Source: Citrobacter freundii
Lineage (GTDB): Bacteria > Bacteroidota > Bacteroidia > Chitinophagales > Chitinophagaceae
Reading direction: 5' to 3'
Assembly: GCA_003243445.1 (NCBI GenBank)
Contig: QFQQ01000102.1
Coordinates: 1-17,032, forward strand
Length of the DNA stretch: 17,032 bases
The notes under the pieces were generated by a model. That model was not told where the DNA came from and searched no databases. It saw only the letters and a program-made list of their open reading frames with translations. Positions 1-7,572 of the stretch are shown piece by piece. Every line of letters begins with the position of its first letter. The stretch's first letter is position 1. A program made the translations under genes and the position numbers.

Positions 1-133
1 TTTCGCAGATTAGTTGCTGATAACAGACTGTCATCTGCGTAATCCGCGCATACTGACACGGAAATTTTCCCTTTATAAAATGGTATTTCGATAGCAGGAA
101 TGACAAATCTGCGAAATCTGCGGGAGCCTTACG
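1..133. repeat. Dispersed repeat with AAATCTGCG units, cut by window edge
   Basis: Positions 105-122 hold two head-to-tail copies of AAATCTGCG. The 11 bases at 1-11 are the exact reverse complement of 106-116, so 1-133 looks like an inverted repeat whose left arm is cut by the window start. A degenerate unit, ATCTGCGTAATCCGCG, lies in the loop at about 32-47. The right arm with its tail, 106-133, recurs in inverted orientation at 16961-16988 with 26 of 28 bases identical. This marks it as a mobile or dispersed intergenic family and not a chance match. The function is unknown. Confidence 0.7.
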
Positions 134-338
134 CCATTCGAATTAGTTAAAAGATGTGGGTATACGGAAGTCCGCTGCAGCGGAGAGATTCAGGGCCCCT
201 GCGCCATATATTTTAAATTATTTTCCCTTACCTCCAAACCTCTTTCCGGGCATTCTTTTCCCTCAAAATGAAATACTTCCCATCTAAATCAGCCTGATTC
301 CCAACCATCAGCAGAAAAAAAATTTGGTTAATGGTTAA
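1..338. other. Non-coding leader region with dispersed repeat
   Basis: No convincing gene is seen here on either strand. The stretch carries a dispersed repeat (described separately), a perfect 14-bp palindrome TCCGCTGCAGCGGA at 171-184, and a direct 7-mer repeat GGTTAAT-GGTTAAT at 326-339 just before the operator of the downstream regulator. The palindrome has no recognised function. The sequence becomes AT-rich from about 210, as expected for a promoter-proximal region. The upstream gene lies outside the window. Confidence 0.6.
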
Positions 339-372
339 TTAAACGTTTGTTTAAGATTAAACAAGTGTTTAA
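339..372. promoter_or_regulatory. Palindromic operator, probable TetR binding site
   Basis: Two 16-bp arms, TTAAACGTTTGTTTAA (339-354) and TTAAACAAGTGTTTAA (357-372), flank a 2-bp centre (GA) and are reverse complements at 14 of 16 positions. The site lies 26 bp before the start codon of a TetR-family gene and overlaps its best promoter candidate. Long palindromes directly upstream of tetR-type genes are the usual operators for autorepression. The link between site and protein is inferred from position and symmetry only. Confidence 0.75.
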
Positions 373-376
373 TTTG
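346..376 (+). promoter_or_regulatory. Candidate Bacteroidota-type promoter of the efflux locus
   Basis: TTTG at 346-349 is followed, after exactly 19 bases, by TTAATTTG at 369-376. This matches the Bacteroidota sigma-A pattern (-33 TTTG, about 19-21 bases, -7 TAnnTTTG) with one mismatch in the -7 box. It predicts transcription starting near 380-384, with a leader of about 15-19 bases before the ATG at 399. Both boxes overlap the 339-372 palindrome, so a bound repressor would block the polymerase. Confidence 0.55.
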
Positions 377-398
377 CGTCCGATTTCAATTACTAATT

Positions 399-1031
399 AT
401 GTCAGCATATAACGAAAAGCAGGTTCAGATCATGGAGGCGGCCGAAAAGCTGTTCGCTGATAAAGGTTTTGAAGGAACTTCTGTCAGGGATATCGCCGAA
501 GGTGCTGGTGTCAACCTTGCGATGATCTCTTATTATTTCGGTTCCAAGGAGAAATTGATGGAAGCGATGTTTGACAATCGAGCCAGCTCATCCATTTTAC
601 AGTTGCAGGAAATGGTGCAGGATAAAAATCTTTCACCATTGCAGAAAGTGGAGAAGCTGATCGACCGGTATATAGATAAATTGTTGAGCCAGCAATGTTT
701 TCACCGCATCATGGTGCGGGAACAGATGGTGAACAACCACGGGTTGATCGCGGATCGTATCCAGGATATCAAGAGAAAAAACCAGGCACTGATCAAGGAA
801 CTGATCGCACAGGGACAACGCAGCGGTGAATTCAGAAAGAACATAGACGTTTCATTGCTGATGATCACACTTGTGGGAACGATCAGCCAGATGGTTACGA
901 CTCAACATATATATAAGGAGATGAACAATCTTCAATCCATGGCGGAAGAAGACTTTCAAAAGTATATCCGCAAAAAACTGAGTCATCATTTAAAGGGAAT
1001 ATTTAAAGCAACATTGATGTATGAACAATAA
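399..1031 (+). CDS. TetR/AcrR-family transcriptional regulator of the efflux locus
   Basis: This 210-residue cytoplasmic DNA-binding protein has the normal length for the TetR family. The N-terminal helix-turn-helix spans roughly residues 8-55 and shows the family signature: AAEKLFADKGFEGTSVRDIA, then AGVNLAMISYYFGSKEKL, with the recognition helix around NLAMISYYF. The C-terminal two thirds is a helical ligand-binding/dimerisation domain of low conservation, so the inducer cannot be named. The gene is first in a same-strand row with TolC, EmrA-like and EmrB-like genes, and its stop overlaps the next start by 11 bp. A 34-bp palindrome immediately upstream overlaps the promoter, pointing to autorepression and drug-inducible control of the pump. 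No Shine-Dalgarno is visible, as is usual in this phylum. The family call is very secure; the regulated targets are inferred from context. Confidence 0.93.
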   Translation: MSAYNEKQVQIMEAAEKLFADKGFEGTSVRDIAEGAGVNLAMISYYFGSKEKLMEAMFDNRASSSILQLQEMVQDKNLSPLQKVEKLIDRYIDKLLSQQCFHRIMVREQMVNNHGLIADRIQDIKRKNQALIKELIAQGQRSGEFRKNIDVSLLMITLVGTISQMVTTQHIYKEMNNLQSMAEEDFQKYIRKKLSHHLKGIFKATLMYEQ

Positions 1032-2355
1032 ACTAACACTCCTGCTGGGAGCCGCGATGTTGATTGCCTTCTCAGGGCTGCACGCGCAGGAGACAAGATC
1101 TCTTGCCTTACCTGAAGCGATCGAGCTGAGCATCAAGAACAGCCATCAGCTCAAGAACAGCGAGGCTAAGATCGAAGAAGCAACCGCCGCATTAAAGGAA
1201 GCCGTAGACAAAAAGTTGCCCAACGCCAGCATTTCAGGTTCTTACCTGTGGCTGAACAGTCCGAATATTGACATGAAAACAAAACAGGACAACAGCGGTG
1301 GCGGCAGCACTGAGGAAACACCCAAGGTACACCAGGTCATGTATGGTTTGGCTAACGTGTCAATGCCTGTTTACCAGGGTGGCAGGATCCGTTATGGCAT
1401 CGAATCATCCAAGCTGCTGGCTGAAGCCGCAAAACTGGATGCGGATGTACAGAAAGATGAGGTGATACAGAATACTGTCGAAGCGTATTTCAATTTATAT
1501 AAAGCAAGCGAACAGGTGAAGCTGGTGAAAGAAAGCCTTGCACAGTCGCAACAGCGTGTGAAAGAATTTTCAGACCTGGAGAAGAATGGACTGCTTGCAC
1601 GCAACGACCTGTTGAAAGCGCAATTGCAGGCTTCCAATAAAGAACTGGCATTGGTTGATGCACAGAACAATTATCAACTGGCAACGGTGAATATGGATCT
1701 GCTGCTTGGATTGCCGGAGTCAACACAATTGCAATTGGATACTGCGATCGTTGACCAGCCTGCACAACTCGATGCACTGGATACTTATGTTCAGTCTGCA
1801 TTGACCAACCGCAAAGAGATCTCTTCACTTGATCTGAAAAAGAAATCTGCTGATTTCAATGTGAAATCAAGCAAAGCGGAGCAGTACCCAAGCCTGAATC
1901 TTACCGGTGGCTATGTTGCCGCAAATATTCCGAATCTTCTCACAGTGACGAACGCGGTGAATCTGGGTGTTGGTGTTTCGTATGATATCGGTTCACTGTG
2001 GAAGAACAAAGCTAAAGTTCAGCAAAGTGAAGCGCGCGTAAAACAACTCGTGGCGAATGAGGGATTGCTGAATGACCAGGTCCGCCTGGAAGTAAATAAG
2101 AATTACCTGGACGTGCTCAGTAATCAAAAGAAGATCCAGGTGTATCAGAAAGCGATCGAACAGGCTGAAGAGAACTACCGCATTACGAAGAACAAATATG
2201 ATAACAGTCTTGCCACAACAACGGATCTGCTGGATGCCGATGTAGCGCAACTGGAAGCAAAAGTGAACTATGTGTATGCAAAAGCGGATGCCATAGTGAA
2301 GTATAACGATCTCTTAAAAGCAGCGGGCATGCTTCAGAATGCTACAAAAAAATAA
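1021..2355 (+). CDS. TolC-family outer membrane efflux protein
   Basis: This 444-residue protein is the likely outer-membrane exit duct of the tripartite pump encoded here. Residues 1-23 form a signal peptide (MNNKLTLLLGAAMLIAFSGLHAQ) with cleavage probable after A22 or Q23. The mature part shows two outer-membrane-efflux repeats (roughly 28-220 and 250-435), rich in long amphipathic Ala/Gln/Lys/Glu helices of the TolC coiled-coil barrel, for example around VEAYFNLYKASEQVKLVKES and the later NYLDVLSNQKKIQVYQKAIE. The paired position of these helices in the two halves is characteristic. The start at 1021 is supported by the signal peptide and gives an 11-bp overlap with the regulator gene, suggesting translational coupling. 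The adaptor gene starts 25 bp downstream. No lipobox cysteine is seen. The family is secure; the specific substrate is unknown. Confidence 0.93.
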   Translation: MNNKLTLLLGAAMLIAFSGLHAQETRSLALPEAIELSIKNSHQLKNSEAKIEEATAALKEAVDKKLPNASISGSYLWLNSPNIDMKTKQDNSGGGSTEETPKVHQVMYGLANVSMPVYQGGRIRYGIESSKLLAEAAKLDADVQKDEVIQNTVEAYFNLYKASEQVKLVKESLAQSQQRVKEFSDLEKNGLLARNDLLKAQLQASNKELALVDAQNNYQLATVNMDLLLGLPESTQLQLDTAIVDQPAQLDALDTYVQSALTNRKEISSLDLKKKSADFNVKSSKAEQYPSLNLTGGYVAANIPNLLTVTNAVNLGVGVSYDIGSLWKNKAKVQQSEARVKQLVANEGLLNDQVRLEVNKNYLDVLSNQKKIQVYQKAIEQAEENYRITKNKYDNSLATTTDLLDADVAQLEAKVNYVYAKADAIVKYNDLLKAAGMLQNATKK

Positions 2356-2380
2356 TTAAAGAAAGAATCAATTCATTGAT

Positions 2381-3478
2381 ATGGAAACAACAGCTCAACA
2401 CTCAACTCCAAAAAAACGGAACCTCGTATTCCCGATCGTACTTGCAGTACTGGTGATCGGTGGTGGATGGTTCGGTATTTCAAAATACCAGCATGGTCTT
2501 CACCATGAAGATACAGAAGACGCACAGGTAAGCGGCGACATCAGCCCGGTGATCCCGCGTGTGGCAGGATATGTAGCAGAGGTACGTGTGAAAGATAACC
2601 AGCAGGTGAAGAAAGGTGATACCTTACTGATACTTGACAACCGTGATTATGCACTGAAAGTAGATCAGGCGGAAGCGGCATTGCAGATCGCAAGATCAAA
2701 CCGTGGTTCTGCGCAAACAACCACAAATGCAGCTGAAGCAGGCATTGCCACAGCGAAAGCTTCAGTAGGTACGATCGATGCACAAATCGAAGCAGCAAAA
2801 ATAAATCTCTGGAGAGCAACACAGGATTTTGATCGCTATGCAAACCTGATCAAAGATCATTCTATTACGCAACAACAATACGAGCAGGCTTCTGCCGCCA
2901 AGCAAAGCGCCGAGCGTCAGTTGGATATCTTGCAGGAACAACGCAAGCAAGCGGTTCAGCAGACAAATGCTGTGGCCGTGCAAAGCGTGGCAACAGCATC
3001 GCAGATCAATATCGCTGAGGCAACTATTCACCAGCGCGAAGTAGATGTGGATGCTGCAAAACTGAATTTATCTTATACAGTGATCACTGCTCCGCAGGAT
3101 GGGCTGGTTTCAAAAGTGAACGTACAGCCGGGACAGTTCGTACAGGCTGGCCAGGCATTATTCAGCATCGTTCATGGCGATGCAATATGGGTGGTGGCGA
3201 ACTTCAAGGAAACGCAGCTTGATAAAATGAAGATCGGTCAGAAAGTGATCGTGGAGGCGGATGCTTATCCCGGTCATAAGTTTGAAGCAACACTGACTTC
3301 ATTTTCACCTGCGACAGGTGCAACATTTGCGCTGCTGCCTCCGGACAATGCGAGCGGCAACTTTGTAAAAGTGGTACAACGTCTGCCGGTGAAGATCGAG
3401 TTCTCGGATAAAGGAGATTCATTGGTGAAGAAATTGCGTCCGGGGATGAATGTGTTGGTGGATGTGCATCTCGATTAA
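2381..3478 (+). CDS. HlyD/EmrA-type membrane fusion protein (efflux periplasmic adaptor)
   Basis: This 365-residue protein should bridge the inner-membrane MFS pump and the TolC channel across the periplasm. After a basic cytoplasmic tail (KKR at 11-13) comes a single membrane anchor at about 14-34. The EmrA-typical TEDAQVSGDISPVIPRVAGY follows at about 45-64, starting the first half of the lipoyl-like domain. Residues about 88-220 are an Ala/Gln-rich coiled-coil hairpin. The second lipoyl half (TVITAPQDGLVSKVNVQPGQ, then FVQAGQALFSIV) lies at about 232-263, followed by a beta-barrel region ending with LRPGMNVLVDVHLD. Domain order and length match EmrA/VceA. The gene sits 25 bp after the tolC-like gene and before the pump gene, separated from the latter by a 174-bp spacer holding an inverted repeat. 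There is no lipid-anchor cysteine, which fits EmrA rather than AcrA. Confidence 0.93.
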   Translation: METTAQHSTPKKRNLVFPIVLAVLVIGGGWFGISKYQHGLHHEDTEDAQVSGDISPVIPRVAGYVAEVRVKDNQQVKKGDTLLILDNRDYALKVDQAEAALQIARSNRGSAQTTTNAAEAGIATAKASVGTIDAQIEAAKINLWRATQDFDRYANLIKDHSITQQQYEQASAAKQSAERQLDILQEQRKQAVQQTNAVAVQSVATASQINIAEATIHQREVDVDAAKLNLSYTVITAPQDGLVSKVNVQPGQFVQAGQALFSIVHGDAIWVVANFKETQLDKMKIGQKVIVEADAYPGHKFEATLTSFSPATGATFALLPPDNASGNFVKVVQRLPVKIEFSDKGDSLVKKLRPGMNVLVDVHLD

Positions 3479-3481
3479 GAA

Positions 3482-3616
3482 GGTTTAAGCGTTTGAAGTT
3501 TAAAGGTTTAAGGTTCTTACAGCAAAGGATTTATATCAAACAGGAACAGCTAAAACTACCAACCAAAGAACGTTTATTGTCTGGAAGAACCTTAAACTTT
3601 TAAACCTTTAAACTTT
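3482..3616. repeat. Inverted repeat with GTTTAAR-unit arms inside the efflux operon
   Basis: The left arm (3491-3518) and right arm (3585-3616) are imperfect reverse complements, sharing for example AGTTTAAGGTTCTT when read outward, and enclose a 66-base loop. Each arm consists of several near-tandem 7-8-base units of the form GTTTAAG/GTTTAAAG. A transcript through the emrA-like to emrB-like spacer could fold into a long hairpin. No T-run marks a classical terminator. It could be a dispersed element that also tunes pump expression or mRNA stability; this is inference. Confidence 0.75.
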
Positions 3617-3652
3617 GGAACAACATTATAGAAGCATTTCAAATTTTGAAGA

Positions 3653-5236
3653 ATGCAACAGGAATCATTAATTGAATACGGTTCGAGGCGGGTGATCATA
3701 ACGTTGACCGCAATCGTGTGTGCCTTACTTGAGATAGTGGACACCACCATTGTGAATGTGGCGATCAATGACATGAAGGGAAACCTTGGTGCTACCACCA
3801 GCGAAGTGGGATGGGTGGTAACGGCATACGCGATCGGTAACGTGATCATTATTCCTTTGACAAGCTGGCTCGCTCAGCAGTTTGGCAGGAGGAATTATTT
3901 CGCAGCGTCTATCATATTGTTTACGATCTGTTCATTCCTCTGTGGTAATGCAACCACGATCGAAGAGCTGATCATTTTCCGCTTCCTGCAAGGTGTAGGT
4001 GGTGGTGCATTGCTTGTTACTTCCCAGACGATCATTACGGAAAGTTATCCTCCTGAAAAGAGAAGTATGGCGCAAGCCATCTACGGTCTTGGTGTGATCG
4101 TTGGACCAACTTTGGGTCCGCCACTCGGTGGTTATATCGTCGATAATTTTAGCTGGCCGTATATCTTTTATATCAATATTCCGCTTGGAGTGATTGCAAC
4201 ATTGCTGACGTTGCAGTTTGTAAGAAGCCCACGGTACGGCTCAAAAAGTAAGGCCAGTGAAGTGGATTGGGCTGGTATTGGTCTTCTTGCGGTGTTTGTC
4301 GGATCGTTGCAATATGTTTTGGAAAAAGGACAGGATGATGATTGGTTCAATAGCAGTACGATCACGTTCTTTACAGTTCTGGCAGCACTTGGTGGTTTCT
4401 TTTTTATCTGGAGGGAATGGACAGCGAAAAACCCGGTGGTGCAGTTGAGAGTATTGAAGAATGGTAATCTTCGTGTGGGGACCGTGCTTTCATTCATTAT
4501 GGGTTTTGGCCTGTATGGATCAACCTTTGTTATACCCCTGTATACGCAGGCTACACTTGGATGGACGGCGACCCAGGCGGGTATGCTGATGGTGCCCGCA
4601 GCATTGATGACGGCATTCATGATGCCGGTGATCGCGCAGCTTTTGCAGCGCGGTATTCCGCAGCAATTCCTTGTTTCGTTGGGAATGCTCACGTTTTTCT
4701 TCTTCTGCTATTGGGGATTTAAGATCATTACACCGGACACAGCAAAATCAGATTTCTTCTGGATGCTGATGATGCGGGGTATTGGAATGGGATTGTTATT
4801 TATCCCGATCACATCACTATCGCTTAGTAGCTTGAAAGGAAAGCAGATCGGTGAGGGTGCGGCATTCACGGGGATGATGCGCCAGTTGGGAGGTTCGTTC
4901 GGCATTGCTGCTATCACTACTTTTATGTCAAGACAGGTAATGCTGCATAGAAGTGATCTTTTGCCGAACTATGACGTGACCGATCCTGTATTTCAGTCAA
5001 GGGTTGATGCAATGCAACAAAATTTTGCGGCTCATGGCATACCATTCAATCTCGCCCGGCAGTTTGCCTATAAAGCGCTGGATGGTGGTGTGACCAGGCA
5101 GGCCATGGTATTATCCTACATGGATGTGTTTCTATATATCGGTGTGCTCTTCCTGCTTTGTATCCCATTCGTATTAATGGTAAAAGGCAATAGAAAGAAA
5201 AAAGGCGAGAAGCTCGATCTGAGCAACGCGCATTAA
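3653..5236 (+). CDS. DHA2-family MFS multidrug efflux transporter (EmrB/QacA type)
   Basis: This 527-residue inner-membrane protein is of usual length for 14-helix drug:H+ antiporters. Motif D1 is seen in helix 1 as LLEIVDTTIVNVAIND (about 25-40, acidic E27 and D30). A motif A remnant lies in the 2-3 loop (AQQFGRRNYF, about 74-83). Motif B, RFLQGVGGGAL, starts at R110. The antiporter motif C, GLGVIVGPTLGPPLGGY, lies at about 145-161. These place it in DHA2 with EmrB. It probably exports hydrophobic toxic compounds through the adaptor and TolC-like proteins encoded just upstream. The C-terminus is short and basic (NRKKKGEKL). No Shine-Dalgarno precedes the ATG. The 174-bp upstream gap is unusual within such operons and contains an inverted repeat, so separate control cannot be excluded. 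The exact drug substrates cannot be read from the sequence. Confidence 0.94.
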   Translation: MQQESLIEYGSRRVIITLTAIVCALLEIVDTTIVNVAINDMKGNLGATTSEVGWVVTAYAIGNVIIIPLTSWLAQQFGRRNYFAASIILFTICSFLCGNATTIEELIIFRFLQGVGGGALLVTSQTIITESYPPEKRSMAQAIYGLGVIVGPTLGPPLGGYIVDNFSWPYIFYINIPLGVIATLLTLQFVRSPRYGSKSKASEVDWAGIGLLAVFVGSLQYVLEKGQDDDWFNSSTITFFTVLAALGGFFFIWREWTAKNPVVQLRVLKNGNLRVGTVLSFIMGFGLYGSTFVIPLYTQATLGWTATQAGMLMVPAALMTAFMMPVIAQLLQRGIPQQFLVSLGMLTFFFFCYWGFKIITPDTAKSDFFWMLMMRGIGMGLLFIPITSLSLSSLKGKQIGEGAAFTGMMRQLGGSFGIAAITTFMSRQVMLHRSDLLPNYDVTDPVFQSRVDAMQQNFAAHGIPFNLARQFAYKALDGGVTRQAMVLSYMDVFLYIGVLFLLCIPFVLMVKGNRKKKGEKLDLSNAH

Positions 5237-5269
5237 TATATAAGCTCTTTCATAAACGCTCACGCGTTC

Positions 5270-5348
5270 AGTCCGGGTGGACAGGATCACTAACCTATGG
5301 GAACAATGGTTGATCGGCAAAATCTTAGGTGGTCCTGCCGCCCGGACT
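5270..5348. repeat. Imperfect inverted repeat downstream of the pump gene
   Basis: The left arm starting AGTCCGGGTGGACAGGATCA (5270-5289) pairs with the right arm ending GGTCCTGCCGCCCGGACT (5331-5348). The stem is about 20 bp with one bulge and two mismatches or wobbles, enclosing a loop of about 40 bases. The right arm is preceded by AATCTTAGGT (5321-5330), the same ten bases found at the inner edge of the right arm of the large palindrome at 13791-13800. The two may be diverged members of one family. Its position after the last efflux gene would also allow a role in 3'-end formation. Confidence 0.55.
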
Positions 5349-5410
5349 TTCATTATCACCTACTTCTAACAAGATATCAACGGCATTTAGTTCAGCCGCT
5401 GCTTTTCAAG

Positions 5411-5472
5411 TTCTTCCCGTCTTCCCGCCTTACCGGTTTAATTTTACCGGTAAGGCGGGAAGACGGGAAGAA
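5411..5472. repeat. Perfect 27-bp inverted repeat with TTCCCGYC-unit arms
   Basis: Arms at 5411-5437 and 5446-5472 are exact reverse complements around an 8-base loop TTAATTTT. Each arm is three near-tandem octamers (TTCCCGTC, TTCCCGCC, TTACCGGT). The stem continues imperfectly outward (CTTTTCAAG against CCTGAGAAAA). A degenerate copy lies at 13488-13550, and the flanking bases are also partly shared (AAACGACC, then GGATTT), showing that this is a dispersed family. The stem is stable enough to stop or protect transcripts, but it lacks a T-run. Confidence 0.85.
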
Positions 5473-5637
5473 GCCTGAGAAAACGACCTTGCCTTTCGGC
5501 CTGAGGCCGATGGTGGAAATCTGGGATTTGCGCGTACTCCACTTGCGGGAAAACCATTTTTTTCAGATCTTACCGGCCGGATCAAAACAATGTTTTATCC
5601 GGCTTAACGTTTAAACTCCGTTATCAATCCACCACCT

Positions 5638-7317
5638 ATGCGAAAGTTTTTACTCCTCGTTGCTTTTTCGGGTATTCTCCAATCGGCCATGGCGCAAAAC
5701 TCCTGGCTGAATACACAGACTATTTTTCCTTTTGAAGATAATCAGAAGATAGGCTTCACGGATGCGAACGGCAAGCTGCTTGTTATGCCCCGGTATGAAG
5801 ACGTGCAGGAATCTTCTGAAGGGCTGGTTGCTGTGAAGCTCAATGGTAAATGGGGATACATAAATGAAACGGGTAAAGAAGTTGTCGCTCCTCAATATGA
5901 TGAAGCGGGTTTGTTTCATGAAGAAAAGGCTGCAGTAAAAAAAGGCGGCAAGTATGGCTTCATCAATATGGAAGGACGCGAGGTGATCTCCTTTTCTTAC
6001 GAATATGCCTATGAATTCAGCGAGGGCCTCGCCGCTGTACAGTATAAAGGAAAGTATGGTTTTATTGACCGCAACGGCAAAAAGGTTATTCCGTTTGATT
6101 TCGATGAGGCAAGCAGTTTTTCTGAAGGTCTGGCTAAGGTGCTGAAGGGTACCTCGATTTATGATAAGCAGGGCTTTATTGATAAGACAGGAAAGCTGGT
6201 CGTGCCTTATGAGTATGATCATAACTTTTATACATACGCCGGCAACTGGAATGGTCCGCGCGGGTTTCAGGATGGATTGCTGTATGTTTCGAAAGGACTT
6301 AAAGCAGGCTATATCGACAAGCGGGGCAAGGAAGTTATTTCTGCAAAATATGGAAAGCTTACGCCATTTCATAAAGGTTGGGCTGCGTTTTATAGTACTG
6401 AAGAGCAGAAATGGGGATTGCTATATAAAAACGGGAAAGAATATACACCGGCAATTTTTGATGATGTTAACTTCGATCTGTTGGATCTTGGATATAACCT
6501 GATCATCACTGCAAAAAATACAAAAGAGGCAAAGAATTACTCAGGGAAACTCTACGGCCTGTTTTCAACAGCTTCTGAACAGATCCTTACCTTGCCTTAC
6601 TACGAAGGCATCAAAGAGATCTCTGATGGTATGATCTCTATAGAGGTGAATCATAAATTTGGTTATATCGATTCAACCGGCCGCCGCGTTGTTGAGCCAA
6701 AATATGATCTCGCTGATCAGTTCTCCAATGGAACAGCCGTGGTTCAGTTAAATAAAAAATATGGCATCATCAGTAAAACGGGAAAGGAGATCGTTCCCGT
6801 AAAATATGATGGCGTTGAAAACTTTTCTGATGGTGTGGCTGTGGTTGAGTTGAATGGAAAGGTTGGTTATGTTGATATGAATGGCCGTGAAGTGATCCAG
6901 CCTCAATATGCAGACGCGTTTCCTTTCATGGAGGGCTTCGGTATAATAAAAAATGTGAAGTATGGATTTATCGATAAAACCGGCAAGGCCATTACGGAGC
7001 AGAAATATGATAAGGTTACGTATTTCCGGAATGGCGTAGCTGTAGTGGTGGTGGGTGCAAAAAGTGGCGTGGTGAATAATACAGGAAAGGAGATCGTTCC
7101 TCCTGCGTACAGCCAGATCAGCAGTAGTGGCGAGCATCTTTTCTTTGAGAGCAATGGTCAATGGGGTGTGATGGACAATACCGGTAAGATCATTATTCCT
7201 GCAAAATTTGATGGCTTCATTCAACAGTTCATCGGCGAAACAGCCGTGGCGGTAAAAAATGGCCGGGCGATATATGTCGATAGAACCGGGAAGGAAACAG
7301 GAGCGCCGAACCAGTGA
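5638..7317 (+). CDS. Exported WG-repeat protein
   Basis: This 559-residue protein is made almost entirely of WG repeats (KWG_WelA/WG family). A signal peptide covers residues 1-20 (MRKFLLLVAFSGILQSAMAQ), so it is exported, probably to the periplasm or surface. No lipobox is seen and no T9SS C-terminal domain is visible. I count about 15 units of roughly 33-35 residues with the pattern K-W/Y-G-F/Y-I-D-x-T-G-K-E-V-I-x-P-x-Y-D-x-A-x-x-F-S-x-G-x-A-V-V. Clear examples are KWGYINETGKEVV, KYGFIDRNGKKVIPFDFDEA and KFGYIDSTGRRVVEPKYD. Units in the middle, near SIYDKQGFIDKTG and KLYGLFSTASEQIL, are longer or degenerate. The last unit (YVDRTGKETGAPNQ) is cut short at the C-terminus. WG repeats are thought to form beta-rich interaction scaffolds; the partner is unknown. 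It is flanked by repeat-rich spacers, so it is probably a single transcription unit. Confidence 0.9.
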   Translation: MRKFLLLVAFSGILQSAMAQNSWLNTQTIFPFEDNQKIGFTDANGKLLVMPRYEDVQESSEGLVAVKLNGKWGYINETGKEVVAPQYDEAGLFHEEKAAVKKGGKYGFINMEGREVISFSYEYAYEFSEGLAAVQYKGKYGFIDRNGKKVIPFDFDEASSFSEGLAKVLKGTSIYDKQGFIDKTGKLVVPYEYDHNFYTYAGNWNGPRGFQDGLLYVSKGLKAGYIDKRGKEVISAKYGKLTPFHKGWAAFYSTEEQKWGLLYKNGKEYTPAIFDDVNFDLLDLGYNLIITAKNTKEAKNYSGKLYGLFSTASEQILTLPYYEGIKEISDGMISIEVNHKFGYIDSTGRRVVEPKYDLADQFSNGTAVVQLNKKYGIISKTGKEIVPVKYDGVENFSDGVAVVELNGKVGYVDMNGREVIQPQYADAFPFMEGFGIIKNVKYGFIDKTGKAITEQKYDKVTYFRNGVAVVVVGAKSGVVNNTGKEIVPPAYSQISSSGEHLFFESNGQWGVMDNTGKIIIPAKFDGFIQQFIGETAVAVKNGRAIYVDRTGKETGAPNQ

Positions 7318-7354
7318 TTGAAGCTCAAGGCCAGGGAGATTTGCTGGTATGGCG

Positions 7355-7467
7355 GATGACTGATGACCGATGGCTGATGGCCGACTTAGCGCCTGAAAGA
7401 ACCCATGATCCGGTAATACGGCGTTAAAATGGTCATTCTATGGTGTTAAGTCGGCCATCGGTCATCG
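7355..7467. repeat. Inverted repeat with four tandem GATGRCY heptamers
   Basis: Four heptamers stand head to tail at 7355-7382: GATGACT, GATGACC, GATGGCT, GATGGCC. The stretch that follows, GACTTAGCGCC, ends at 7393. Positions 7442-7467 are the reverse complement of two such heptamers plus the same flank (GGTGTTAAGTC, then GGCCATCGGTCATCGG). The pair forms an imperfect inverted repeat with a loop of about 48 bases, the right arm lacking one or two heptamers. A related piece (GTCATCGGCCATCGAACGG) with the same downstream GGCAAGTTGGGTTA motif occurs at 13417-13466. Variation in heptamer number suggests replication slippage. Confidence 0.75.
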
Positions 7468-7564
7468 GACTACTATAACACTTTAACAGGCAAGTTGGGT
7501 TAACTGAACCAAAAGCGGGTTGAATCATAAAGATTTAATCGATAATCGCTCCCAATCCTCAAAT

Positions 7565-7572
7565 TAAATTTG
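7565..7572 (+). promoter_or_regulatory. Possible -7 box of the adhesin gene
   Basis: TAAATTTG fits the Bacteroidota -7 consensus TAnnTTTG exactly and lies in the AT-rich part of the spacer 88 bp before the start codon of the adhesin gene. I could not find a TTTG -33 box at the expected 19-21-base distance, so this is a partial match. A start near 7578-7580 would give a leader of about 80 bases. Confidence 0.35.

Larger units (their letters stand above)
5237..5637. other. Repeat-rich non-coding spacer
   Basis: This 401-bp spacer follows the efflux locus. It contains two inverted repeats (5270-5348 and 5411-5472, listed separately), a small hairpin TCGGCC-TGA-GGCCGA at 5496-5510, and a bulged hairpin at 5576-5603 (GCCGGATCAAAAC paired with GTTTTATCCGGC) about 35 bp before the next start. 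An open frame across 5297-5614 is made of these repeats and has no protein-like composition, so it is not called a gene. No clear promoter or terminator with a T-run was found. Confidence 0.65.

Noticed and set aside
3641..3648. AAATTTTG as a -7 box for the MFS gene
   Set aside because: The first position deviates from the consensus, the TTTG upstream is 23 bases away, and the box would lie almost on the start codon.
4168..4692. Minus-strand open frame of 174 codons opposite the MFS gene
   Set aside because: It is antisense to a transporter with all family motifs in place and has no independent evidence.
5297..5614. Plus-strand open frame of 105 codons
   Set aside because: It runs entirely through inverted repeats and hairpins, has no family signature or signal peptide, and its composition follows the repeat sequence.
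5650..6372. Minus-strand open frame of 240 codons opposite the WG-repeat gene
   Set aside because: It is antisense to a gene with clear signal peptide and repeats; its apparent regularity is the reverse reading of those repeats.
7355..7382. Short tandem heptamers considered as a CRISPR array
   Set aside because: Units are 7 bp with no spacers, and no cas gene is present in the window.
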